Positions 44,676 to 53,704 of a stretch of DNA of 64,000 nucleotides are shown here, piece by piece (the stretch's first letter is position 1; every line of letters starts with the position of its first letter). This DNA is from Erythrobacter sp. YT30 (lineage in GTDB: Bacteria > Pseudomonadota > Alphaproteobacteria > Sphingomonadales > Sphingomonadaceae), in contig NZ_LMAF01000002.1 of NCBI RefSeq assembly GCF_001542875.1, positions 1,847,863 to 1,911,862 on the forward strand, written 5' to 3'. A program made the position numbers and the translations under genes. The notes below the pieces were generated by a model. That model was given only the letters and a program-made list of their open reading frames with translations. It was not told the origin of the DNA and searched no databases.

Positions 44676-45391
44676 GCGGGATGGAGCGCGACGAGCTCGT
44701 CCACGAAGTGATGCCATCGCCCAATTTCAATGATCGGGCGCTGCCAATCTCAATGTTGGTGCTGCATTACACCGAGATGAAGCCGGTGGAATCGGCACTC
44801 GCCAAGCTCACCGACCCTGAAGCGGGTGTCAGTGCGCATTACCTCATCAGCGAAGAAGGCGTTGTCACGCAGCTAGTGCCTGAGGAAAAGCGCGCGTGGC
44901 ACGCAGGCGTTTCCTATTGGCGCGGCCACAAGGACGTGAATTCGGCAAGCATCGGGATTGAGCTTGATCATCCCGGCCATGGCGGGGGCTATCGCGAGTT
45001 TTCCGACGCGCAATTTGAAGCGCTTGTGCCGCTCGTTGCGCGCATCGTGAAGACGCATGATATCCCGCGCGCCAACGTGGTGGGCCATTCCGACGTTGCT
45101 CCTGCGCGAAAGATTGATCCGGGCGAGCTTTTCCCTTGGGATCGCCTCGCCGAATATGGCCTTTGCCTGCCGCGTCCGACGAAGCTTGCGAGCGGAGATC
45201 CGTTTCACAATGATGGCGCATTCATGCTCGCGCTGGAGCGGTACGGATATGACATTACGGTGGGGCCCAAGACGGTCGAGGCATTTCAGCGCCGCTGGCG
45301 GCCCGAGCTGATTGATGGGCAAATCGATCAACAAATCAGCGCGATATTGTGGCAATTATTGCTCGACCGCGATCGCGGGGCAGCGCGTTAG
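44672..45391 (+). CDS. N-acetylmuramoyl-L-alanine amidase (AmpD-like) with peptidoglycan-binding domain
   Basis: 239 residues. Amidase_2 domain (about 25-165): LVLHYTEM with the first zinc His, ISAHYLI-type segment SAHYLISEEGVV, IGIELDHPGHG, and GHSDVAPARKIDPGELFPW with the second His and Asp/Lys residues. The C-terminal 60 residues look like a PG_binding_1 domain (YGYDITVGPKTVEAFQRRWR). No signal peptide is seen, so it likely recycles anhydro-muropeptides in the cytosol. Translationally coupled to chpT, which links envelope recycling with the cell-cycle relay. Confidence 0.92.
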   Translation: MSGMERDELVHEVMPSPNFNDRALPISMLVLHYTEMKPVESALAKLTDPEAGVSAHYLISEEGVVTQLVPEEKRAWHAGVSYWRGHKDVNSASIGIELDHPGHGGGYREFSDAQFEALVPLVARIVKTHDIPRANVVGHSDVAPARKIDPGELFPWDRLAEYGLCLPRPTKLASGDPFHNDGAFMLALERYGYDITVGPKTVEAFQRRWRPELIDGQIDQQISAILWQLLLDRDRGAAR

Positions 45392-45428
45392 GCTTTCCTA
45401 ACCCGGCAACGCACCTTATATCGAGCCC

Positions 45429-45855
45429 TATCAGGGGGTCTGAGGCAGCCGCGTTTTCCTTTGGGGAAGCGAGGAAAGTCCGGGCTCCACGAAGCAAGGG
45501 TGGCGGGTAACGCCCGCCGGGAGTGTTTGTTCGCGAGCGCGACTAGGGAAAGTGCCACAGAGAGTATACCGCCGATGGTCCGAGCAAGGATACAGGCAAG
45601 GGTGAAAGGGTGCGGTAAAAGCGCACCGGGGCGTTTGGCAACAGCGTCCGCATGGTAAACCCCACCCGGAGCAAGGCCAAATAGGGGTCTCGCGCCGACA
45701 TGTCGGCAGGCGCGCTTCGCGCTGAGGAGATCCGGGTTGGCTGCTAGAGCGGCTTGGCAACAGGTCGCCCAGATGAATGGCTGCCGCCGCAGCGCTGGTC
45801 TTTTGGGATACCGGTTGCGGAGACAGAACCCGGCTTATGATGGCCCCCTGATACT
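45429..45855 (+). ncRNA. rnpB: RNase P RNA (class A)
   Basis: The conserved core GAGGAAAGTCCGGGCTCC starts at 45471, and the matching 3' core ACAGAACCCGGCTTAT is near 45823-45838. The ends form helix P1: TATCAGGGGG (45429-45438) pairs with CCCCCTGATA (45844-45853). Internal hairpins such as GGCGGGTAACGCCCGCC are typical. A -10-like TTATAT at 45416-45421 fits transcription from about 45429. The RNA matures tRNA 5' ends. Confidence 0.96.
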
Positions 45856-45884
45856 GGCTCTGTAAGGATCGCTGCCCGTCTTGT

Positions 45885-47378
45885 TCAGGCAGTCACACGA
45901 TCTTTCGAAGAGGCCTCGGGATAGAGTTCGTCCAGGGGCCGCGATCGCCCATCGGCGCAAACCAGGCGAACGTGGTATCGCCTTAATCGCCGAGGCTCCG
46001 GCACGCCGCAGGAATGCGCGATAACGCCGACTTCCTTGCGCATCTGTTTGACGAAATTTGCCACGCGCACCGCCTTATTGGCCGGATCGAGGCCGCGTTG
46101 CAGGTCAGGATCGTGAGTGGTGATGCCGGTGGGGCAGGTGTTTTTGTTGCACTTCATCGCCTGAATGCACCCAAGCGCAAACATGAAACCGCGCGCAGAA
46201 ATAACGAAATCAGCACCAGCGCACAGCGCCCAGGCTACTTCGCCGGGGGTGACCAGCTTGCCGCTCGCAACGATGCGGATGCGATTCTTGAGACCAGCCC
46301 GATTGCGGATATCGACCAGCATTGGGAGCGCTTCGCGCAGGGTCAGGCCGACATTGTCAATCAGGGGAAGGGGAGCTGCACCTGTCCCGCCATCGCCGCC
46401 ATCGACGGTGATGAAATCGGGTGCGCTTTGCTGGCCTCTTCGATTGATTTCTTCAAACAGCTCCTCGAGCCAACCATATGCGCCAATGACGGTCTTGAAG
46501 CCCACAGGTTTGCCGGTCACCTCGCGGATGTGGTCTATCGCATCGAGCAATTCGTCGATGCTACCGATGTCCGGGTGGCGATTGGGGGAAATTGAGGCGG
46601 TGTGCGGTTCAATCCCGCGGATTTCGGCGATCTCCTCGTTCACCTTCTCAGCGGGCAGAATGCCTCCTTTTCCGGGCTTTGCACCCTGCGAAAGCTTGAG
46701 CTCGAACATGCGCACCTGATCGTGCGCTGCCACTTCGCGCAGCTTGTCATCAGAGAGATTTCCCTCCTTGTCGCGCACCCCGTATTTTGCGGTTCCGATC
46801 TGGAAAACGATGTCGGCGCCGCCTTCGAGATGGAATGGGGACATGCCGCCCTCGCCCGTGTTCATCCAGCATCCGGCTCGCGATGCGCCGTGAGAAAGCG
46901 CCTGGATGGCAGGCTTGGACAAAGCGCCATAGCTCATGCCTGAAATGTTAAAGACTGATGGGGCGTTATAAGGAATGCGGGCGGCGCCTTCGCCAATCAT
47001 CAACGGCTGCGCTTCGGAGGCGTCCTTTTCGAGCGTTGGCCAGGGACAGTTTACGAATATGGGGGTGCCCACCGGCTCCAGATTGCGGGTCGATCCAAAC
47101 GCGACATTGGTCGATTTGGCTTCTGCGGCATCGTACACCCAATCGCGCTGCGCCCGATTAAAGGGCATTTCCTCGCGGTCCATGGCGAAGAAATACTGGC
47201 GGAAGAATTCGCCCAGCTCTGAGAAGACATAGCGCAGACGACCGATGACCGGGTAATTGCGCCTGACGGCATCGGCGGTCTGGTATCGATCAATAAAAAA
47301 CGTGACGACGAGCGCGAGCGCGACAAGGCCGAGGACGAAAATGAATGCGGTTGAAAATCCGCTCAATACCGACGTCAT
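45885..47378 (-). CDS. FMN-binding glutamate synthase-family protein
   Basis: 497 residues, AGGAGG site five bases before the ATG. An N-terminal hydrophobic segment (AFIFVLGLVALALVVTFF) precedes a domain like the synthase domain of large-subunit GltB: FNISGMSYGALSKPAI, NTGEGG, LSQGAKPGKGGILP, DFITVDGGDGGTGAAPLPL, and CNKNTCPTGITTHDP with cysteines resembling the 3Fe-4S site. It lacks the glutaminase and GXGXG domains, so it is not a complete glutamate synthase. Family function is unsettled; membrane-bound oxidoreductase is likely. Tail-to-tail with rnpB. Confidence 0.88.
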   Translation of the reverse strand: MTSVLSGFSTAFIFVLGLVALALVVTFFIDRYQTADAVRRNYPVIGRLRYVFSELGEFFRQYFFAMDREEMPFNRAQRDWVYDAAEAKSTNVAFGSTRNLEPVGTPIFVNCPWPTLEKDASEAQPLMIGEGAARIPYNAPSVFNISGMSYGALSKPAIQALSHGASRAGCWMNTGEGGMSPFHLEGGADIVFQIGTAKYGVRDKEGNLSDDKLREVAAHDQVRMFELKLSQGAKPGKGGILPAEKVNEEIAEIRGIEPHTASISPNRHPDIGSIDELLDAIDHIREVTGKPVGFKTVIGAYGWLEELFEEINRRGQQSAPDFITVDGGDGGTGAAPLPLIDNVGLTLREALPMLVDIRNRAGLKNRIRIVASGKLVTPGEVAWALCAGADFVISARGFMFALGCIQAMKCNKNTCPTGITTHDPDLQRGLDPANKAVRVANFVKQMRKEVGVIAHSCGVPEPRRLRRYHVRLVCADGRSRPLDELYPEASSKDRVTA

Positions 47379-47466
47379 AGCGCCCTCCTACAATGGTCCT
47401 TGGCCTCGCATGGCGCCAAGGTTGGTATAAGAGGGTACAGCGGTGGGTTTAGAGGGTCAAAGCCTC

Positions 47467-48777
47467 TTAAACGCGCCCGATGCTTGAATATTCGAACCCA
47501 GCATCACGCATATCGTCCGGATTGTAGATATTGCGCAGGTCCACCATGATGTGACCTTTCGCGATCTCCTTAACCCGATTGAGATCAAGCGCGCGAAACG
47601 CGTCCCACTCGGTGACGATTGCGACCGCATCGGCATCGTTGATCGCTTCATAAGGATCGCTGCACATTTTGACCTCGGGCATAAGAGGCGCGGCGATTTC
47701 CATACCTTCAGGATCGTAGGCGGCGACTTCAACGCCCGCGTCAGTCAGCGTCTGGGCAATCGCAATGGCAGGCGAATCGCGCATGTCATCGGTGTTGGGC
47801 TTGAACGTAAGCCCCAAGAGAGCCGCTTTCTTGCCGCGCGCATTGTCCGCACCGCCCAACGCATCAAGAACCTTGCGCCCCATGGCGCGCTTGCGCGTGT
47901 CGTTCACTTTCACAACCGCTTCAACAATGCGGGTGGGGCTGTCGTAATCCTCTGAGGTTTTGAGCAGAGCGAGCGTGTCTTTGGGGAAGCATGATCCGCC
48001 ATAGCCCGGGCCGGCGTGCAGGAATTTTGAACCGATGCGATTGTCCATGCCAATGCCGCGCGATACGTCCTGAACGTTCGCGCCCACTCTCTCGCACAGA
48101 TCAGCCATCTCATTGATGAAAGTGATCTTGGTCGCGAGGAAAGCGTTGGCCGCGTATTTGATGAGCTCGCTGGTCCGGCGATTGACGAACAGGATCGGCG
48201 ATTCGTTGAGGAATAGCGGGCGATAAACTTCGCGCATCACGTCGCGTCCAAAATCATCTTCTGCGCCGATGACGATGCGGTCAGGGCGTTTGAAATCGCC
48301 AATAGCTGCGCCTTCGCGCAAGAATTCAGGGTTCGAGACGACCGAGACTTTATGCGAAGTGCCGCTGTCCGCGAGGATCCGTTCAACCTCATCGCCCGTC
48401 CCGACCGGGACGGTAGATTTGGTGACGACAACGGCATCGTTTGAAAGGCTTTCACCCACTTCTTTTGCCACCTGATAGACAAAGGTCAGGTCAGCATGAC
48501 CGTCGCCGCGGCGGCTGGGTGTGCCAACCGCGATGAAGATTGCGCTTGCATCCTTGATCCCTTCGGCAAGGTCAGTTGTGAAAGACAGGCGGCCCGCCGC
48601 CACATTGCTTTCAACCAGCTTGTCGAGGCCTGGTTCATAAATCGGCATCACACCTTCGTGCAGGCGATCGATCTTGCTCTGATCCTTGTCGATGCAGACC
48701 ACATCGTGACCAAAGTCGGCAAAACATGCCCCCGAAACGAGCCCGACATAGCCAGAACCCACCATTGCAATCTTCAT
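47467..48777 (-). CDS. ugd: UDP-glucose 6-dehydrogenase
   Basis: 436 residues. NAD-binding GSGYVGLVSG at 8-17, catalytic Cys263 in GPGYGGSCFPKDT, and the C-terminal UDP-binding domain (LGLTFKPNTDDMRDSPA). It oxidises UDP-glucose twice to UDP-glucuronate for exopolysaccharide or glycosphingolipid synthesis; sphingomonads put glucuronate on their sphingolipids. GAGG ribosome site. No glycan operon is adjacent, though a glycosyltransferase lies 5 kb to the right. Confidence 0.96.
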   Translation of the reverse strand: MKIAMVGSGYVGLVSGACFADFGHDVVCIDKDQSKIDRLHEGVMPIYEPGLDKLVESNVAAGRLSFTTDLAEGIKDASAIFIAVGTPSRRGDGHADLTFVYQVAKEVGESLSNDAVVVTKSTVPVGTGDEVERILADSGTSHKVSVVSNPEFLREGAAIGDFKRPDRIVIGAEDDFGRDVMREVYRPLFLNESPILFVNRRTSELIKYAANAFLATKITFINEMADLCERVGANVQDVSRGIGMDNRIGSKFLHAGPGYGGSCFPKDTLALLKTSEDYDSPTRIVEAVVKVNDTRKRAMGRKVLDALGGADNARGKKAALLGLTFKPNTDDMRDSPAIAIAQTLTDAGVEVAAYDPEGMEIAAPLMPEVKMCSDPYEAINDADAVAIVTEWDAFRALDLNRVKEIAKGHIMVDLRNIYNPDDMRDAGFEYSSIGRV

Positions 48778-48902
48778 TGAGATCAGCCTCTAATCTTTGT
48801 TTCTACCGCAAGTGCGAAATGTGATCGCGTGATTGCGCAACATTCCGTCAATGTGAAGTGCGCAAAGGTATATGTCCCTATCCAAACCAGATGGGTCGGT
48901 AT

Positions 48903-49712
48903 TTACTTAAGAGCATCGGTTCCTGCGATCTCGATAGTGCCTTTTTTGTCGATCGCCTGAATGATGCGCTGGGTGTTCCCTTCGAGCACCAGCGCCGTCA
49001 GAACGCCCGAGCGAAAGGCGCCAGTGTCAATCCCGACGCGATTGCCGAGGTTCACCACGTCATCAAAAATGGTGTGACCGTGGATCACGACCTTCTCGAG
49101 CGGGCCCTGATGACTGAGGAACCGGTCTCTTATCCAGAGCATGTCGGACCGTTTCTGGTCCGAAATCGGGATCGTCGGATCAATGCCCGCGTGTACGAAG
49201 AGATAGTCGCCTGCGACGATTTGTTCCTCGAAATTGTTGATGTATTCCCGCTCTTCTTCGGGGACGACTTTGGGAAGGGTCGCGAACAGTTCCTCCAGCG
49301 TCATCGCGTCGAATTGCTTCTTTGATATCCCGTAGCTGAGGATCGTTTCGCGCCCGCCATGTTTCAGGAAGTGGCGTAAAATGTCCGGCTTTTCGAAGGA
49401 TTCAAGGAACATATCCTCGTGATTGCCCGCAAGGATACGAACACTGCGTTTTTTCTGCCATTTGCGCGCCCGGCGCACGACGCCAGCGCTGTCCGGGCCG
49501 CGATCAACCAGATCACCAAGCAGAATCATGTGCGTTTGGGCAGGCCCCTGATGCGCATCATCTGCCTCAATCGCTTCGATCAGCGCTTCGAACAGATCGA
49601 GCCGCCCGTGAATATCACCGATTGCATAGAAGCGTTGCCCTTCGGGAACGCTCGGCAAAAGCGGGTCCGATTGCGGTGTTGATCCGAAAAGGGAACGGAT
49701 GGCTTTAAGCAT
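48903..49712 (-). CDS. Metallophosphoesterase (PPP-type serine/threonine phosphatase family)
   Basis: 269 residues. Metal motifs: GDIHGRLDLF (about 33-42), LLGDLVDRGPDS, LAGNHEDMFL, and later histidines in VHAGIDPT and VIHGHTIFD. This is the layout of bacterial PrpA/PphA-like phosphatases acting on phosphoproteins or dinucleotide polyphosphates. Monocistronic with a weak ribosome site. Substrate unknown. Confidence 0.9.
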   Translation of the reverse strand: MLKAIRSLFGSTPQSDPLLPSVPEGQRFYAIGDIHGRLDLFEALIEAIEADDAHQGPAQTHMILLGDLVDRGPDSAGVVRRARKWQKKRSVRILAGNHEDMFLESFEKPDILRHFLKHGGRETILSYGISKKQFDAMTLEELFATLPKVVPEEEREYINNFEEQIVAGDYLFVHAGIDPTIPISDQKRSDMLWIRDRFLSHQGPLEKVVIHGHTIFDDVVNLGNRVGIDTGAFRSGVLTALVLEGNTQRIIQAIDKKGTIEIAGTDALK

Positions 49713-50091
49713 AGTGGTCTATAGTGCGATTCTTGTTCGGGGTGGCGGCGATGGGTGCACCGGAAATGGTGAGCGAGATGGAAAGAGGCAACAGCCAAAG
49801 ACTGCGTGCAGTTCCTGCTCTATTTCTTTCCGCTTCATAAGAGCAGCGAACTGTAACAGCAACTGAATGGAGCATGCGGCTCCTTTGCAACCACGCGTGG
49901 TGCAAAATGCGCACACTCGCACGTCTTCAACGACTAATGCGACAATTCTGTGTAATTTCCCTTGCGCCGATGCCAGAATCTGTGCACGAAAGTTGCGCAC
50001 TTTGATGAGACCGCCTCAAAACCAATGCGGCCGCGAAGTGTGCAGGTGGGACGAAGCAACCAACCACAACAACCAAAACAGGGAAGTTGTC
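49713..50091. other. Divergent intergenic region with palindrome
   Basis: 379 bases between the phosphatase gene and the TorF porin gene. ACCACGCGTGGT (49890-49901) is a perfect 12-base palindrome, flanked by TTGC (49885-49888) and GCAA (49902-49905). An in-frame extension of the porin frame runs through here but lacks features of a protein. Probably holds both promoters. Confidence 0.5.
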
Positions 50092-51054
50092 ATGCTCACG
50101 TCCATCCGCAGCCCACTGGCTGCGTCTATTACTATCGGGGTGCTCCTCTCTTCCGCACCCGCCCTCGCTGGCAACACCGAAGTTTCATCATCGGTCGATG
50201 CGGGTGAAAGCATTTCTCTAGAACATTCAGACATCCAGATCATCGATCTGCCGGTCGCGAATGAAGGCAGTGCAACGCTGCTCGACCCGTCGATTGACTG
50301 GTCTGCACAATCCGCAGCTGCGGCGCGTGCGAACGGTCCGGTTGATGAAGAAGCGGCCAGTTCTCTTGGAGAAGAGACAGGCATTTCGTTCTCAGCCAAC
50401 GTCGCACTGACAACCGAATACCGCTTTCGTGGTATTAATCTGTCGGGCGGTGAACTCGCCATCCAAGGCGGTTTTGATGTCAGCCATACCTCCGGCCTTT
50501 ACGCCGGGGTTTGGGCTTCCAACCTTGATGAAGATACGGTCGGCTATGGCTCGATCGAGCTCGACATCTACGGCGGCTGGAGCGGCAATCTAACAGAAGG
50601 CCTGACAGGTGATGTCGGCTTTATCGCTTATACTTACCCTGATGCGAGCGGTATCAACACCGTGGTGCCGGGTAACTTCGATTACTACGAAGGCTACGCA
50701 TCTCTCGGCTTTTCGCTTGGGCCCGTTTCCAGCACTGTGGGCGTTGCATACGCCCCTGGCCAAGTTGGTCTCGATTTCGGCGGAGAGCGTGATAACCTTT
50801 ACGTCTACACAGACCTGAGTGCCAGCATTCCTGACACACCGCTGACGCTGAATGCGCACCTCGGCTACACCGACGGTTCGCTGACCTTTACCAATGACAG
50901 CAAGGCTTTCGATTGGTCCGTCGGTGTTGATGTCGCTGTTGGCCCGGCGACGCTGAGCGCTGCCTACATCGATGTGGAAGGCGATGCGATCAACGATCCA
51001 GGCGGCGTATTCACCGACGATGCTTTCGTGGTGACATTAAGCGCAAGCTTCTGA
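50092..51054 (+). CDS. TorF-family putative porin
   Basis: 320 residues from ATG 50092 (GGGAAG site). Signal peptide: MLTSIRSPLAASITIGVLLSSAPALA. About 75 low-complexity residues follow, then a small barrel with alternating aromatic and polar strands (FSANVALTTEYRFRGINLSG, LDIYGGWSGN, LYVYTDLSASI) and a C-terminal SASF with terminal Phe. The VTLTTEYRFRGI type N-strand is diagnostic of this family (TIGR02001). Substrate unknown. A strong terminator follows. Confidence 0.9.
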   Translation: MLTSIRSPLAASITIGVLLSSAPALAGNTEVSSSVDAGESISLEHSDIQIIDLPVANEGSATLLDPSIDWSAQSAAAARANGPVDEEAASSLGEETGISFSANVALTTEYRFRGINLSGGELAIQGGFDVSHTSGLYAGVWASNLDEDTVGYGSIELDIYGGWSGNLTEGLTGDVGFIAYTYPDASGINTVVPGNFDYYEGYASLGFSLGPVSSTVGVAYAPGQVGLDFGGERDNLYVYTDLSASIPDTPLTLNAHLGYTDGSLTFTNDSKAFDWSVGVDVAVGPATLSAAYIDVEGDAINDPGGVFTDDAFVVTLSASF

Positions 51055-51075
51055 TCCGCAACGGATACTGAAGTA

Positions 51076-51117
51076 AAATGGGCGAGAAACCTCTTATCGG
51101 TTCCTCGCCCATTTGCT
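51076..51117. terminator. Bidirectional terminator after the TorF gene
   Basis: Perfect 11-pair stem (51076-51086 with 51104-51114), with AACC/GGTT extending it in the loop. Plus strand continues TTTGCTTT, minus strand TTTTACTT, so it can end both the porin gene and the SIMPL gene. Confidence 0.88.
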
Positions 51118-51136
51118 TTGGTGTGACCGTGGACGC

Positions 51137-51883
51137 TCAATCGAGAGAGAAGTTCACTGTCGTGACCACGCGCACCTTCTTGTAGGGGCTGTCCGACACG
51201 CCCCATCCCCCACCATCGCCATCGCGGGCTTCGATTGAGAAGTAACCTTGGGTCGCATCCTTGATTGCACCGACATCTGCGCCCGAATCTTGCGCAAATT
51301 GCTGCGCTGCTGCGCGCGCATCCTTGGTCGCCTCAGCCACCATTTCCGGCTTGATGTCATTGAGGCCGGTGAAGGTGTAGCTCATGCCTGAGCCTTCCTC
51401 GAGGAACACCCCGCGGCTGACCAAATCGAATTGCTGCGCCACCGCCTTTTGCGCAAGCGCTATATCATCGGTGCGCAGAGCAAGTCTTTGGCGCACGGTG
51501 TAAGTCGTGACGCCTCTGATCGTCGAACTTGAGACATTGGCCCCGGTTGGCTGGAGGGCATCGGCAGGAAAACCCAAACCATCAAAGAACTGTTTGATCG
51601 CCTCGGTATCGGCGCGCACCTTGCTTTGAGCTTCTGAAAGGCTTTCGGACTTCGCTGAATAAGAGATCGTCCAGGTGGCAAGATCTGCCGTCACATTGCG
51701 CTCTGCCAGTCCGCGTACTGTGACCGCTCGATCAGCCTCCTTCGCGCGCAGCAAGCCATCGCCCAGCAGGTATCCTGCCACAATCATTCCGGCCGAGGCG
51801 ATTGCGGCAGTTCCAAACCAAAGTGCGGTGTTGCTGCTCGCAAAAGATCCAGTGTTTTCGCCTTGTATCTCACTCTCGTTCAT
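51137..51883 (-). CDS. SIMPL-domain membrane-anchored protein
   Basis: 248 residues, AAGGAGG ribosome site. One N-terminal membrane segment (ALWFGTAAIASAGMIVAGYL) followed by the SIMPL domain (VTVRGLAERNVTADLATWTI, EAQSKVRADTEAIKQFFDGL, ending KKVRVVTTVNFSLD). SIMPL proteins are periplasmic, form oligomers and include signalling-molecule-associated and oxidative stress proteins; function here unknown. Confidence 0.9.
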   Translation of the reverse strand: MNESEIQGENTGSFASSNTALWFGTAAIASAGMIVAGYLLGDGLLRAKEADRAVTVRGLAERNVTADLATWTISYSAKSESLSEAQSKVRADTEAIKQFFDGLGFPADALQPTGANVSSSTIRGVTTYTVRQRLALRTDDIALAQKAVAQQFDLVSRGVFLEEGSGMSYTFTGLNDIKPEMVAEATKDARAAAQQFAQDSGADVGAIKDATQGYFSIEARDGDGGGWGVSDSPYKKVRVVTTVNFSLD

Positions 51884-51961
51884 CGCATCCTCCTTACCTG
51901 CATAGCGCTGAACTGTGCATCAGTATCGATGAACCGTTTTTGAACCGGAGCTCAAAAGCCC

Positions 51962-52399
51962 ATGACAGAATTTCTGCACTCAATGATCCGCATCACCGAT
52001 CCGCAGGCGACGGTCGATTTCTTCAAGCTGTTCGGTGTGGAGGAAGTGCGGCGTTTCGATGTGGAAGCGGGACGGTTCACGCTTATCTTTCTTGCAGCGC
52101 CCGGCCAGGAAGGCGTTGCCGAGATTGAGCTAACCTACAATTGGCCACCTGAAGATGGCAGCGAGCCTGAAACCTATGATGGTGGACGCAATTTCGGCCA
52201 TCTCGCCTTTCGGGTGAAGGATATCTACGAAACGTGCCAGCGCGTTGCCGATGCGGGGCACACGATCCACCGCCCGCCGCGCGATGGGCACATGGCGTTT
52301 ATCAAATCACCCGACGGCATTTCTATTGAGCTGCTTCAGGAAGGCAGGCTTGAACCAAAAGAACCATGGGCCAGCATGGAAAACACGGGCACCTGGTAG
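51962..52399 (+). CDS. VOC-family protein, glyoxalase I-like
   Basis: 145 residues with the two betaalphabetabetabeta modules of the vicinal oxygen chelate fold. The four expected metal ligands are present: His6 (FLHSMIRI), Glu in VAEIELTYN, His in FGHLAFRV and Glu in SIELLQEG. Such an arrangement is that of lactoylglutathione lyase, which detoxifies methylglyoxal. Monocistronic, between SIMPL and NhaA genes. Confidence 0.88.
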   Translation: MTEFLHSMIRITDPQATVDFFKLFGVEEVRRFDVEAGRFTLIFLAAPGQEGVAEIELTYNWPPEDGSEPETYDGGRNFGHLAFRVKDIYETCQRVADAGHTIHRPPRDGHMAFIKSPDGISIELLQEGRLEPKEPWASMENTGTW

Positions 52400-52409
52400 A
52401 ATTCGAGGC

Positions 52410-53642
52410 TCAATTGGCAGGCTGCGGACCCTGATCGTCGCAGTCTTCGGGGCTGTGATCGGTTGTCAATCGAAGCACGATGAAGCCAAGCACGGCTGAA
52501 ATCGCCGATCCGGTGAGAATTCCGATTTTCGCACTCTCGATAAAGGCGTCATTGCCGGGGAAGGCGAGGCCGCCGATGAACAGGCTCATTGTAAAGCCGA
52601 TGCCGCACAGGATCGACACGCCCCAAATCTCTGCCCAACTTGCATTCTGCGGACGAGCCGCGAAACCGGACTTGTCAGCCAGAAATACGATGGAGAAAAT
52701 GCCCACTTGCTTGCCGACGACAAGCCCTGCTGCAATGGCGAGGGGGAGTGGGTTGAGCAGCGCTTCAGCGCCCATTCCTTTTAATGCAACGCCCGCATTG
52801 GCGAAACCGAAGACCGGCACGACTAGGTAAGCGCTCCACGGGGCAAGGCCGTGCTCCAGCTTCTCTAGCATTGCATTACCTTGTCTGCCCTGTAGCGGAA
52901 TGGTGAGCGCGGCCACAACTCCGGCAATCGTTGCATGGACGCCGGAATGCAGCACGCAATACCAAAGCACGAGAGCAGCAATAATGAAGGGCCAAAAGAC
53001 GCTCACCTTCATCCGGTTCATCACAATCAACACCGCAAGAACGATTGCTGAGGCCGCCAACCATTCGATGTAGATTGATGGCGTATAGAACACCGCGATC
53101 ACCAGAACGGCGCCGATATCATCGACAATCGCCACGGTGAGCAGGAAGAGCCGCAGCGAGGCTGGAACCCTGTTGCCCAGCAGTCCAAGCACACCCATTG
53201 CAAAAGCAATGTCGGTTGCTGCCGGGATTGCCCAACCGCTCGTGTAAGCGCCGCCGCCGGATACGAGGATGTAGACCGCAGCCGGAGCCAACATGCCAGC
53301 CAGGGCTGCAATCATGGGAAGGCGCCGCGCAGCTGGATCAGCGAGTGACCCTCGAACGACTTCGCGCTTCACTTCGAGACCAACAACAAAGAAAAAGACG
53401 GCCATCAGACCATCGTTTATCCAGTAATGAAGGTCTTTTAATTTAGGGATCGGGGTCCAGGGAAGCTCGCCGTAGAAAAGGTTTTTGTATTCCGACGAAA
53501 GTGCAGAATTGGCGGCTAGCATAGCCGCTGCCGCTACGAGAATAAGCAATATACCCGCTGAAGCGTCTCCTACAAACAGCGCGCGTACAGGCGCGAAAAT
53601 GCGACGAAGAGGTTGGACAACTGGAGTTGAAGTGTCTGACAT
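52410..53642 (-). CDS. nhaA: Na+/H+ antiporter NhaA
   Basis: 410 residues from ATG 53642; the open frame to 53696 adds 18 residues without a ribosome site. Eleven or twelve hydrophobic segments. Family landmarks: FFFVVGLEVKREVVRGSL, WAIPAATDIAFAMGVLGLLG with the first catalytic Asp, and TVAIVDDIGAVLVIAVFYT with the DD pair. It exports sodium in exchange for protons, fitting a marine lifestyle. Confidence 0.96.
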   Translation of the reverse strand: MSDTSTPVVQPLRRIFAPVRALFVGDASAGILLILVAAAAMLAANSALSSEYKNLFYGELPWTPIPKLKDLHYWINDGLMAVFFFVVGLEVKREVVRGSLADPAARRLPMIAALAGMLAPAAVYILVSGGGAYTSGWAIPAATDIAFAMGVLGLLGNRVPASLRLFLLTVAIVDDIGAVLVIAVFYTPSIYIEWLAASAIVLAVLIVMNRMKVSVFWPFIIAALVLWYCVLHSGVHATIAGVVAALTIPLQGRQGNAMLEKLEHGLAPWSAYLVVPVFGFANAGVALKGMGAEALLNPLPLAIAAGLVVGKQVGIFSIVFLADKSGFAARPQNASWAEIWGVSILCGIGFTMSLFIGGLAFPGNDAFIESAKIGILTGSAISAVLGFIVLRLTTDHSPEDCDDQGPQPAN

Positions 53643-53704
53643 AAGGTCTTGTTCGATTAACTTCTTTCGATCGCATTGCAACAGCAAGGCGAGCATGTAT
53701 TCTG

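Noticed and set aside
49867..50091. 75-residue N-terminal extension of the TorF porin
   Set aside because: The signal peptide begins at the ATG at 50092 with a proper ribosome site; the upstream frame has no feature of a protein.
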